A DNA stretch of 12,250 bases, from the NCBI RefSeq assembly GCF_001280005.1, contig NZ_LGDW01000095.1:1-12250 (forward strand), read 5' to 3'. Of the stretch, positions 6,366 to 12,250 are shown one piece after another. Position numbers and translations under genes: made by a program. The notes beneath the pieces were generated by a model that worked only from the letters and a program-made list of their open reading frames with translations, did not search any database and was not told the DNA's origin. Numbering within the stretch: the first letter of the stretch is position 1; each line of letters starts with the position of its first letter. The stretch comes from Streptomyces sp. NRRL WC-3618 (GTDB lineage Bacteria > Actinomycetota > Actinomycetes > Streptomycetales > Streptomycetaceae).

Positions 6366-7448
6366 TCAGCCGGTGGAGCCCGAGCGCAGCGTCGCCAGGT
6401 CGGACTTGACGGTGTTGATCGGGATGGCGAACCCGAGGCCTGCGCTGCCCGGGTTGCCCCCGTCCGACGAGGACGAACTCGCCGAGTACATCGCGGAGTT
6501 GATGCCGACGATGTTGCCGTTCATGTCGATGAGCGCGCCGCCGGAGTTGCCGGGGTTGAGGGACGCGTCCGTCTGGAGGGCCTTGTACGTCGTCGTGGAG
6601 TCACCGGTGTCGCCGTTGAACTCCTGGCCACCGAACTCGAACGGCCAGCCGCCGCCTCCGCCGCCCTGCTGCTGCTGTTGCTGCTGCTGACCCTGGCCCC
6701 CCTCCGTGGCGACGGTGACATCACGGTTGAGGGCGGACACGATGCCGCTGGTGACCGTGCCGGTCAGGCCCTCGGGGGAGCCGATCGCCACGACCTGGTC
6801 GCCGACCCGGACGCCGGAGGAGTTGCCGAGGGTCGCCACCTTCAGGCCGGAGGCGTTCTCCAGCTTGATGAGCGCCAGGTCCTTCTTGCTGTCGGTGCCG
6901 ACGACCTTCGCGGTGTACCTCCTGCCGTCGCTCGTCGACACCTTGACCGACGAGGCGCCCGCGATGACGTGGTTGTTGGTGATGATCTCGCCGTCGGACG
7001 TGATGATCACGCCGGAGCCGGTCGACGAACCCGCGTTCGAGGCCGCGTTGATCTCGACGATGCTCGGGCTGACCGCCGCGGCGACCCCGGAGACCGTGCC
7101 CTTGACGCTCGACGGCACCACGTTGGTGCTGGTGCTGCTGGAGGTGACGGCGGCGCCCGAGTTGGTCAGCTCCTGGATGCCGTATGCCGTGCCGCCGCCT
7201 ATCGCCGCGGCGACGATCGCCACGGCGGCGAGGAGAGCGAAGGGTCCCTTCGCGCGCTTCCTGTGCTCGGCGGGGGGTGCGGTGGCGGTGGCCGCGGGCT
7301 GCTGGACGGTCGGCGGCCCGTAGGAAGGCGGGGGCGGCCACTCCGGGTTCACGGGGGAAGAGGCAACGTGCTGCTGGGGGTACGCGGACTGCGGCTCGTG
7401 GCCCTGGGGGGTCTCGTACTCGCCGCCGCGGCGGAAGCTCTCGGTCAT
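6366..7448 (-). CDS. Membrane-anchored trypsin-like serine protease, HtrA/PepD-like but without PDZ
   Basis: A 360-residue protease of the S1C type. Residues 1-65 are a Pro/Gln/Tyr-rich cytoplasmic tail, 69-90 a single transmembrane segment, and the catalytic domain (about 112-355) lies outside the membrane. The triad is visible: H160 (ITNNHVIAG), D190 (KKDLALIKL) and S302 (NPGNSGGAL). An inserted loop carries eight glutamines (254-261) followed by six glycines (262-267) within the trypsin fold. The protein ends right after the catalytic domain (GLGFAIPINTVKSDL), so the PDZ domain found in most HtrA and in PepD is absent. It is the first gene of a likely operon with the response regulator and kinase, which suggests a role in envelope protein quality control or in feedback on the kinase. 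The ATG at 7446-7448 lacks a good ribosome binding site, and the predicted leader is only about 14 bases. Confidence 0.94.
   Translation of the reverse strand: MTESFRRGGEYETPQGHEPQSAYPQQHVASSPVNPEWPPPPSYGPPTVQQPAATATAPPAEHRKRAKGPFALLAAVAIVAAAIGGGTAYGIQELTNSGAAVTSSSTSTNVVPSSVKGTVSGVAAAVSPSIVEINAASNAGSSTGSGVIITSDGEIITNNHVIAGASSVKVSTSDGRRYTAKVVGTDSKKDLALIKLENASGLKVATLGNSSGVRVGDQVVAIGSPEGLTGTVTSGIVSALNRDVTVATEGGQGQQQQQQQQGGGGGGWPFEFGGQEFNGDTGDSTTTYKALQTDASLNPGNSGGALIDMNGNIVGINSAMYSASSSSSDGGNPGSAGLGFAIPINTVKSDLATLRSGSTG
6648..6689 (-). repeat. CAG-type and GGN triplet run inside the protease gene
   Basis: On the coding strand, eight successive glutamine codons (CAG with one CAA) are followed by six glycine codons. 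The run is in frame and encodes a flexible loop between the D190 and S302 regions of the protease. Length change in units of three would preserve the frame. Confidence 0.8.
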
Positions 7449-7468
7449 GGAACAGAGCTTGGCGCCTC

Positions 7469-7498
7469 AGTATGAGAGTCGGCTGAGTGCTCCCTGAG
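7469..7498 (-). promoter_or_regulatory. Promoter of the protease-regulator-kinase operon with three 11-bp-spaced direct repeats
   Basis: Read on the minus strand, CTCAG (7498-7494), CTCAG (7487-7483) and CTCAT (7476-7472) recur with an exact 11-bp period, the spacing typical of OmpR/PhoB-family operators. The third copy overlaps CATACT (7474-7469), a reasonable -10 element placing the start of transcription near 7462. No good -35 hexamer is present, and the repeats occupy its place. This fits a promoter controlled by the operon's own response regulator, though activation and repression cannot be told apart. Confidence 0.5.
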
Positions 7499-7527
7499 AA
7501 GCCCGACAGAAGCGCGTACGCCCGATA

Positions 7528-7558
7528 TAAAGACGTCCGGGACCTACGCGTCCGGGAC
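7528..7558 (-). terminator. Likely terminator of the LacI-family gene
   Basis: GTCCGGGAC occurs at 7535-7543 and 7550-7558. Because the nonamer is almost self-complementary (one central mismatch), the two copies can pair across a 6-base loop. On the minus strand the stem is followed by GTCTTTATAT. It begins 13 bases after the LacI-type stop codon and lies upstream of the protease promoter. Alternatively the two copies are a direct repeat for a binding protein. Confidence 0.5.
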
Positions 7559-7570
7559 CGACGGCTGGGA

Positions 7571-8596
7571 CTACTCGCAGCCGCAGGAGCGCCGGGTCAC
7601 CAACCGCGACGGGAACTGCTTCAGCCGTTCGCGCCGCGCGCCCGGCGTCCGTACCCCGTCGTCGAGTACGAGGTCCACGGCCGCGCGGGCCATGGCGGAG
7701 CGGTCGGACGCGACGGTGGTCAGCGGCGGGTCCGCCAGGGACGCTTCCTTGATGTCGTCGAAGCCGGCCACCGCCAGCTCGCCGGGAACGTCGATCCGCA
7801 GCTCGCGCGCCGCACGCAGCAGGCCGATCGCCTGGTCGTCGGTGGAGCAGAAGACGGCCGGGGGGCGGGTGGCCGGGTCGGCGAGGATCTCCAGGGCGGC
7901 CTGGTAGGCGTCGTACCGGTTGTAGAGGGCCTCGAAGAGGCGGCCCTCCGTGGAGACACCGGCCTCGTCCATCGCGCGCCGCCAGCCCTGGACGTGGTCC
8001 GAGACCGGGTCGCCGACCGCCGGGGTCTCGGCGACGCCGCCCATACAGGCGACGTACTCGTAGCCGTGCTCCAGCAGGTGGCGGACGGCGAGGTGGGCGC
8101 CGCCGAGGTCGTCCGTGACGACGGCGACGTCGTCGATCGCCTCGGGCCGTTCGTGGAGGAGGACGACCCGGGCGTCCCAGGCCTCGATCTCCGCCGCCGC
8201 GTTGTCGTTCAGGGCGTGGCTGACGAGGATCAGCCCCGAGACCCGCATCCCGAGGAACGCCCGCAGATAGTGGACCTCGCGCTCGGCGACGTAGTCGGAG
8301 TTGCCGACCAGCACCATCTTCCCGCGCTCGGACGCGGCCTGTTCGACCGCGTGTGCCATCTCCCCGAAGAAGGGCTGGCGCGCGTCCGGCACGATCAGGC
8401 CTATGAGGTCCGTGCGCCGCGAGGCCATCGCCTGGGCCACCCGGTCGGGCCGGTAGCTCAGTTCCTTGATCGCGGCGAGGACACGCTCGCGCGTGGCCGG
8501 GGCAACCGGCCGGGGTCCGTTGTTGATGACGTAGCTCACGACGGCGGTGGAGGTCCCCGCCAGCCGAGCCACATCATCCCTAGTCACCTTGGCCAC
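7571..8596 (-). CDS. LacI-family transcriptional regulator
   Basis: A 341-residue regulator. The N-terminal LacI HTH is clear (residues about 4-26, [20 protein letters not shown]), followed by the hinge-helix region [22 protein letters not shown]. The remainder is a periplasmic-binding-protein-like sensor domain, ending with the LVTRRSCGC motif common to LacI-type regulators. The start is GTG (8596-8594), needed for the intact HTH. A -10 hexamer TAGACT lies only 6 bases before it and no Shine-Dalgarno is present, so the mRNA is probably leaderless. No sugar transporter or catabolic gene lies beside it, so its effector and targets are unknown. It stands between glnR and the protease, both on the same strand, the position occupied by a LacI-type gene beside glnR in S. 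coelicolor (from memory). Confidence 0.95.
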   Translation of the reverse strand: MAKVTRDDVARLAGTSTAVVSYVINNGPRPVAPATRERVLAAIKELSYRPDRVAQAMASRRTDLIGLIVPDARQPFFGEMAHAVEQAASERGKMVLVGNSDYVAEREVHYLRAFLGMRVSGLILVSHALNDNAAAEIEAWDARVVLLHERPEAIDDVAVVTDDLGGAHLAVRHLLEHGYEYVACMGGVAETPAVGDPVSDHVQGWRRAMDEAGVSTEGRLFEALYNRYDAYQAALEILADPATRPPAVFCSTDDQAIGLLRAARELRIDVPGELAVAGFDDIKEASLADPPLTTVASDRSAMARAAVDLVLDDGVRTPGARRERLKQFPSRLVTRRSCGCE

Positions 8597-8631
8597 GCGC
8601 GGAGTCTACGCGGATGGACCCGCTCTGGGCA
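8597..8631 (-). promoter_or_regulatory. Leaderless promoter of the LacI-family gene
   Basis: On the minus strand TGCCCA (8631-8626), a 17-base spacer and TAGACT (8608-8603) precede the GTG at 8596 by six bases. TAGACT matches the streptomycete -10 pattern TANNNT well; the -35 match is poor. Transcription would begin at or one base before the GTG. Confidence 0.5.
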
Positions 8632-8702
8632 GGGCGTAAGGAGCCCGTTCTGTCCGCCCGGAGCGCGGGCCATGCCGTGCGCGGTCACCCGCGTACCGTC
8701 GG

Positions 8703-9503
8703 TCACGCCTCGGCGGTGACCTCGGACGACTCCGTCACGCCGTCCAGGGCCGCCGAATCGCCCGTAACGCCCGCCTCGTCCGCCTTCGCGAGGGCGGCCT
8801 TGGCCTTCGCCTCGTCGCTCGTGCGGTCGCCCTTCTCCGGCGTAACGAATCGATAACCGACGTTCCGAACGGTCCCGATCAGCGACTCGTGCTCGGGCCC
8901 GAGCTTCGCGCGCAGCCGTCGTACGTGCACGTCGACCGTGCGGGTGCCGCCGAAGTAGTCGTAGCCCCACACCTCCTGGAGGAGCTGCGCGCGCGTGAAG
9001 ACGCGCCCGGGGTGCTGGGCGAGGTACTTCAGGAGCTCGAACTCCTTGAAGGTGAGGTCGAGGACCCGGCCCTTCAGCTTCGCGCTGTACGTCGCCTCGT
9101 CGACCGACAGGTCGCCGTTGCGGATCTCCATGGGGGAGTCGTCGTTGACGATCTGCTGGCGCCCCATGGCGAGCCGCAGCCGCGCCTCGACCTCGGCCGG
9201 ACCGGCGGTGTCGAGGAGCACGTCATCGATGCCCCAGTCGGCGGTGACGGCCGCGAGGCCGCCCTCGGTGACGACGAGGATGAGCGGACAGCCGGGTCCG
9301 GTGGACCGCAGCAGCTGGCACAGGCTGCGCACCTGCGGGAGGTCCCGCCGGCCGTCGATCAGGATGACGTCGGCACCCGGGGTGTCGACGAGAGCGGGTC
9401 CCTCGGCGGGGGCCACGCGCACGTTGTGCAGCAGCAGGCCGAGGGCGGGAAGCACCTCCGTCGACGGCTGGAGGGCGTTGGTCAGGAGCAGAAGTGAACT
9501 CAT
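8703..9503 (-). CDS. glnR: GlnR, OmpR-type global regulator of nitrogen metabolism
   Basis: A 266-residue orphan response-regulator-like protein that in Streptomyces controls glnA, glnII, amtB-glnK-glnD, nitrate/nitrite and urease genes under nitrogen limitation. The sequence matches remembered GlnR closely from [20 protein letters not shown] through the DNA-binding domain. Residues 1-120 are an atypical receiver: D50 (ILIDGRR) is present, but the N-terminal acidic pair and the KP motif are missing, in agreement with reports that GlnR dimerises without phosphorylation. The winged helix spans about 127-222 ([20 protein letters not shown] and VRRLRAKLG). A hydrophilic Ala/Glu/Lys tail (225-266) closes the protein. 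The ATG (9501-9503) is preceded by GGAGGT at 8 bases. An in-frame open extension runs far upstream through the divergent hydrolase but is not real coding. The 5' region holds hairpins described separately. No paired kinase is nearby. Confidence 0.97.
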   Translation of the reverse strand: MSSLLLLTNALQPSTEVLPALGLLLHNVRVAPAEGPALVDTPGADVILIDGRRDLPQVRSLCQLLRSTGPGCPLILVVTEGGLAAVTADWGIDDVLLDTAGPAEVEARLRLAMGRQQIVNDDSPMEIRNGDLSVDEATYSAKLKGRVLDLTFKEFELLKYLAQHPGRVFTRAQLLQEVWGYDYFGGTRTVDVHVRRLRAKLGPEHESLIGTVRNVGYRFVTPEKGDRTSDEAKAKAALAKADEAGVTGDSAALDGVTESSEVTAEA

Positions 9504-9785
9504 CGCGTCCCACCTCCCCGGACCGTCGTTCCTGTCCGGATCGTCGTCGCCGTACGGCCATGCGTACGGTCGTTCTCGGTTCGGTCGCCCATAACGTCTG
9601 GTTCCTCCTCGGTCCCTGCGAGGACGTTCGCGGCACTGCTGTACTACTGCGCGATCCACGTGCCGTACACCCGCGGTTTCCTCGAGCGTTCCGCTCGCAT
9701 CCCGCTTCGTATACAACGCCGCCGAAAGCACAAAAGGACCCGGGGGCTGCGCTGCCCGAGTCCTCTGCCGAGCAGAATAGCCCAC
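9504..9785. promoter_or_regulatory. Divergent glnR / hydrolase intergenic region
   Basis: These 282 bases contain the glnR leader and the hydrolase promoter. Nearest glnR, CCGGAC and GTCCGG (9518-9523 and 9534-9539) form a 6-bp hairpin whose end touches the GGAGG of the glnR ribosome binding site. CCGTACG and CGTACGG (9550-9556 and 9563-9569) form a second, 7-bp inverted repeat. A T-tailed terminator-like hairpin on the minus strand lies at 9732-9763. For the hydrolase, CAGAAT (9773-9778) stands 7 bases before the ATG and would give a leaderless mRNA, but no -35 hexamer is evident. No convincing glnR promoter or GlnR-type box was found by eye. Confidence 0.45.
9732..9763 (-). terminator. Rho-independent-like terminator pointing toward glnR
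   Basis: On the minus strand GGACTCGGG (9763-9755) pairs with CCCGGGTCC (9744-9736 region, one mismatch) and is followed directly by TTTTGTGCTTT. The stem plus T tract is the textbook form, unusual for this GC-rich window. It would stop transcripts leaving the hydrolase region antisense, or act in a long glnR leader. On the plus strand it lies just before the hydrolase start and has no T tract. Confidence 0.6.
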
Positions 9786-10670
9786 ATGAGCACTGGTCCG
9801 GCAGGTCATGTGACGCGTTCCTTCGCCGTCCCGAACTCCGAGACGGCCGATCGCACCGCTCTGCGGAGGTTTCTGACCACCGACGACGGGGTGACGATCG
9901 ATGCCGTATACGAGCCGGGAGGCGTTGTATACGACGCCTCGGCGCCATCTTCCGGTCATCCTGCCGCCGCTTCCGGCCGACTCGCCTTCGTCGTCGCGCA
10001 CGGCTTCACGGGGGACGCGGACCGGCCGCACGTGCGACGGGTGGCGGAGGCGTTCGCGCAGTACGGGGCCGTGCTGACGTTCTCCTTCCGGGGTCATGGC
10101 GCGTCGGGCGGACGTTCGACGGTCGGCGACCGCGAGGTCCTCGATCTGGCCGCCGCCGTCCGCTGGGCGCGTGAGCTCGGGCACACCCGGGTGGCCACGG
10201 TCGGCTTCTCGATGGGGGGCTCGGTGGTCCTGCGGCACGCGGCGCTCTACGGGGCGGTGCACGAGGGGCGCACGGAGGCGGCGCCCGACGTGGTGGTCTC
10301 GGTGAGTGCGCCGGCCCGTTGGTACTACCGGGGTACGGCCCCCATGCGGCGCCTGCACTGGCTGGTGACCCGTCCCGAAGGCCGCCTGGTGGGCCGCTAC
10401 GGACTCCGGACGCGCATCCACCACGAGGAGTGGAACCCCGTACCCCTCTCCCCGGTGGAGGCCGTGGCGCGGATGGCGCCGGCCCCGCTGCTGATCGTGC
10501 ACGGCGACCGGGACGGCTACTTCCCGGTGGACCACCCCCGGATGCTCGCGGAAGCGGCCGGGGACGCGGGCGAACTCTGGCTGGAGCCGGGGATGGGGCA
10601 CGCGGAGCACGCGGCGGACGACGGGCTGCTGCGGCGTATCGGGGACTGGGCCGTCTCCCGGGCGGGCTAG
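9786..10670 (+). CDS. Alpha/beta-hydrolase family protein
   Basis: A 294-residue soluble hydrolase. The alpha/beta fold is recognisable by AHGFTGD (71-77, oxyanion-hole region), FRGHGASGG (101-109), and the nucleophile elbow GFSMGG (140-145) with S142. The acid is probably D243 in HGDRDGYFP and the base H272 in GMGHAEHA, so the catalytic triad appears complete. No signal peptide or membrane segment is visible. Substrate is unknown; the family includes esterases, lipases and peptidases. The ATG at 9786 is chosen because upstream in-frame codons run through the terminator-like hairpin and encode an Arg-rich stretch unlike the protein. A CAGAAT element 7 bases before it and the lack of a Shine-Dalgarno suggest a leaderless mRNA. 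It is divergent from glnR and is followed after 66 bases by a MoaD-like gene on the same strand. Confidence 0.92.
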   Translation: MSTGPAGHVTRSFAVPNSETADRTALRRFLTTDDGVTIDAVYEPGGVVYDASAPSSGHPAAASGRLAFVVAHGFTGDADRPHVRRVAEAFAQYGAVLTFSFRGHGASGGRSTVGDREVLDLAAAVRWARELGHTRVATVGFSMGGSVVLRHAALYGAVHEGRTEAAPDVVVSVSAPARWYYRGTAPMRRLHWLVTRPEGRLVGRYGLRTRIHHEEWNPVPLSPVEAVARMAPAPLLIVHGDRDGYFPVDHPRMLAEAAGDAGELWLEPGMGHAEHAADDGLLRRIGDWAVSRAG

Positions 10671-10736
10671 CCTTGGGCGGTGGCACAGCCGGTCAACTGC
10701 CGGACGACCGAGGAATCAGAGGAAGCGGAAGCAGAG

Positions 10737-10991
10737 ATGGCAAAGGTCACGGTGCGCTACTGGGCCGCCGCGAAGGCCGCGGCCGGGACCGCCGAGGAGC
10801 CGTACGACGCGGCCACCCTCGCCGAGGCGCTCGACCAGGTCCGCGAGCGACACCCCGGCGAACTCGACCGCGTCCTGCGCCGCTGCTCGTTCCTCATCGA
10901 CGGTGACCCCGTGGGCACCCGCGCACATGAGACGGTACGGCTGGCCGAGGGCGGCACGGTCGAGGTGCTCCCGCCGTTCGCAGGAGGGTGA
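10737..10991 (+). CDS. MoaD/ThiS-family sulfur-carrier-like protein
   Basis: An 84-residue beta-grasp protein ending in the diagnostic double glycine (PPFAGG, G83-G84), which in MoaD and ThiS is adenylated and thiocarboxylated by a MoeB/ThiF-type enzyme to carry sulfur for molybdopterin or thiazole synthesis. The start MAKVTVRYWAAAKAAAG and the VLPPFAGG ending are typical of MoaD-like proteins. The ATG at 10737 follows GAGGAAGCGGAAG; an in-frame GTG at 10680 would add 19 acidic residues foreign to the family. The dedicated activating enzyme and MoaE are not in the window, so whether it serves molybdopterin, thiamine or another sulfur pathway is undecided. Its last codons contain the AGGAGG that precedes the next gene, 10 bases downstream, so the two are probably co-transcribed. 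Confidence 0.93.
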   Translation: MAKVTVRYWAAAKAAAGTAEEPYDAATLAEALDQVRERHPGELDRVLRRCSFLIDGDPVGTRAHETVRLAEGGTVEVLPPFAGG

Positions 10992-11001
10992 GCGCAGCGT
11001 T

Positions 11002-12066
11002 ATGAGCGACCAGCAACCGTATGGGCAGCAGCAGTACGGGGACGCGTACCAGGGGTACGACCCGTATCAGCAACCCCAGGCGCAGGCGCAGGCCTGGCCC
11101 GGGCAGCAGCAGGGGTACGACGACGCGCAGGAGCAGCAGCAGTACACGCAGCAGTGGCAGGGGCAGACCTGGGAGACGCAGATGCAGGCCCCGGTGACGT
11201 CCGCCCCGCCTGTGGCGGCTCAGGTGCCGGAGACGCCGTACGTGCCGTCCCAGAGCGCCGCCGCCGCCGACGCCGGGTACGGGCCCGCCACGGTGGCCGG
11301 CAACGCGCGTATCACCGACGCGCAGCGGGCCCGGCTGGAGGGGCGTTCGCCGATCATCGAGCCGGGCATGCAGCCCGCCGCCCTCACGGCCGTACTGGGG
11401 CTCCTGTTGGCCGGTACGGCGCCCGTCGGGTCGTACGCGCTGGTCGTGCCCCTCGTCATCCTCCAGGCGGTCACGGCAGCCGGCTGGTTCCGGCTGAACG
11501 GTATGTGGCCCGCCCGGCAGGGCATCGCCCTCGCCTTCGCGGGCGCGCTGACGGCGGACGTCGCCCTGCTGGCGGCGGGGCGCGAGAACGCGCCGGCCGC
11601 GATCCTGGGCACGCTCGGGGCGTGGGTGCTGCTGACACTGGTCCTGCAACTCCGGTCCCACGCGGACCCGGACACCCGGATGTCCGGCCTGATGGCGACG
11701 GTCGCCTCGGCGGCGCTGGCGGTCATCGCGGCCGGGTATCTCGCGGCGGAGCCGGACGCGGTGAGCGTCGGGGCGGCGGCGGTCGCCGTGGCGGTCCTCG
11801 CCCGTGCGTTGCCGTTGCCGACGGCTGCGTCCGTGGTGGTCGCCCTGCTGGCGGCGGCCGGGGCCGGGGTCGCGGTCGGGGGAATGACGGAACTGGGCAC
11901 GGGGGGTGCGCTGCTGGGGGCGGCGGCCGGAGCCTGTGCGCTCGCCGGACACCGGGTGGCGAGCTACGACTACCCGTCGAGGTTCGTCCACTTCACGGCG
12001 GGGGTGGCGCTGCCGCTGGCGACGGCGGCACCGGTGGTGTGGCTGGTGGGGCGGGCGCTGGCCTGA
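11002..12066 (+). CDS. Multi-pass membrane protein with Gln/Tyr-rich N-terminal tail, function unknown
   Basis: A 354-residue protein in two parts. Residues 1-115 are a disordered-looking region, very rich in Gln, Tyr, Gly and Pro in the first 60 (SDQQPYGQQQYGDAYQGYD at the start). Residues about 126-350 hold eight or nine hydrophobic Ala/Val/Leu-rich segments, near 126-145, 146-163, 172-192, 197-216, 228-248, 253-268, 274-293, 301-316 and 329-350, with short loops. No catalytic or transporter motif was recognised. The ATG at 11002 is chosen because it starts the Gln-rich tail seen in related actinobacterial membrane proteins. AGGAGG lies 14 bases before it, farther than usual, inside the end of the MoaD-like gene. 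Conservation beside moaD-like and glnR genes suggests a housekeeping role, but I cannot assign one. Confidence 0.88.
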   Translation: MSDQQPYGQQQYGDAYQGYDPYQQPQAQAQAWPGQQQGYDDAQEQQQYTQQWQGQTWETQMQAPVTSAPPVAAQVPETPYVPSQSAAAADAGYGPATVAGNARITDAQRARLEGRSPIIEPGMQPAALTAVLGLLLAGTAPVGSYALVVPLVILQAVTAAGWFRLNGMWPARQGIALAFAGALTADVALLAAGRENAPAAILGTLGAWVLLTLVLQLRSHADPDTRMSGLMATVASAALAVIAAGYLAAEPDAVSVGAAAVAVAVLARALPLPTAASVVVALLAAAGAGVAVGGMTELGTGGALLGAAAGACALAGHRVASYDYPSRFVHFTAGVALPLATAAPVVWLVGRALA

Positions 12067-12250
12067 GGCACCGTCGGCGCGTGCAGCCCAGGTCGTGTTT
12101 CCCACCCACCCGTGCGCCGCTTCTATCAAGCCCAGGCCCCCGCCATCTCAGCGACACTGTTGGCGAATCCAGCCCGTTGATCTCCGTTCCGGCCCGCCGA
12201 GTCCTACTCGGCGGGCCGGAGGGATGCCAGGTGTGATGTGCGAGTGCGGG
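12067..12250. other. Non-coding end of the window
   Basis: After the membrane protein stop no reading frame resembles a gene up to the window edge. The only clear structure is the hairpin at 12188-12220. A neighbouring gene probably begins beyond 12250. Confidence 0.6.
12188..12220 (+). terminator. Hairpin terminator with a 14-bp perfect stem
   Basis: TTCCGGCCCGCCGAG-type arm: positions 12188-12201 are fully complementary to 12207-12220 with a 5-base loop (TCCTA). It lies 121 bases after the membrane protein stop. There is no T tract, so it could stop transcription from either side. Confidence 0.75.

Noticed and set aside
8655..8721. Short hairpins near the glnR stop (GCCCG/CGGGC; GGTCAC/GTGACC)
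   Set aside because: Stems of 5-6 bp are expected by chance at this GC content; no T tract, so no confident glnR terminator.
9551..9568. CGTACG copies as a possible restriction or operator cluster
   Set aside because: CGTACG and GTACG are frequent throughout this GC-rich window, so the pair is only noted as an inverted repeat in the glnR leader.
9504..10610. In-frame upstream extension of glnR to 635 codons
   Set aside because: The extension is Arg/Pro/His-rich, runs antisense through the hydrolase and across a terminator-like hairpin, and the ATG at 9503 has an ideal ribosome binding site and matches known GlnR length.
10894..12129. A 411-codon minus-strand frame opposite the membrane protein
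   Set aside because: Arg/His/Gly-rich shadow of a GC-rich membrane gene, with no domain and no ribosome binding site.

Overview
The window is very GC-rich, with strong G/C bias at third codon positions, GTG as well as ATG starts, and several actinobacterial hallmarks: a GlnR regulator, an XRE/DUF5753 plus DUF397 pair, a Tat-exported amidase, and a TTA leucine codon in a regulator. The organism is almost certainly a Streptomyces or close relative. From memory, the order kinase - response regulator - trypsin-like protease - LacI regulator - GlnR - hydrolase - MoaD-like protein matches the chromosomal neighbourhood of glnR (SCO4159) in S. coelicolor, so positions 4118-12066 look like core chromosome.

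Left part (1-4079) looks accessory. Positions 1-98 resemble the right end of an IS200/IS605-type (tnpB-carrying) insertion sequence, ending in a hairpin and TTCAA. It abuts, and supplies the stop codon of, a minus-strand secreted zinc N-acetylmuramoyl-L-alanine amidase with two peptidoglycan-binding repeats. A divergent AraC-family regulator follows, with GAAC-rich tandem and inverted repeats between the two. A strong 17-bp-stem terminator separates it from a three-gene cassette: a small unrecognised 90-residue protein (minus), and a divergent XRE/DUF5753 regulator translationally coupled to a DUF397 protein. The XRE gene carries an in-frame TTA codon, so it should depend on the bldA tRNA.

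Centre (4118-8596), all minus strand: a membrane-anchored trypsin/HtrA-like protease without a PDZ domain, an OmpR-family response regulator and its HAMP sensor kinase, laid out as one operon (protease, regulator, kinase). This recalls the MprAB-PepD envelope-stress arrangement of mycobacteria. Three CTCAG-like direct repeats spaced exactly 11 bp apart sit at the protease promoter and are a good candidate binding site for the regulator. A LacI-family regulator, probably translated from a leaderless mRNA, lies upstream.

Right part (8703-12250): glnR (minus), the global nitrogen regulator, with a structured leader (a hairpin touching its ribosome binding site and a T-tailed terminator further upstream). 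Divergently there is an alpha/beta hydrolase, a MoaD/ThiS-like sulfur-carrier protein, and a multi-pass membrane protein with a Gln/Tyr-rich cytoplasmic tail, ending at a strong hairpin terminator.

No rRNA, tRNA or CRISPR was seen. The most interesting points are the IS end fused to the amidase stop codon (a predicted TnpB guide), the 11-bp operator repeats, the TTA-containing regulator cassette and the glnR leader.
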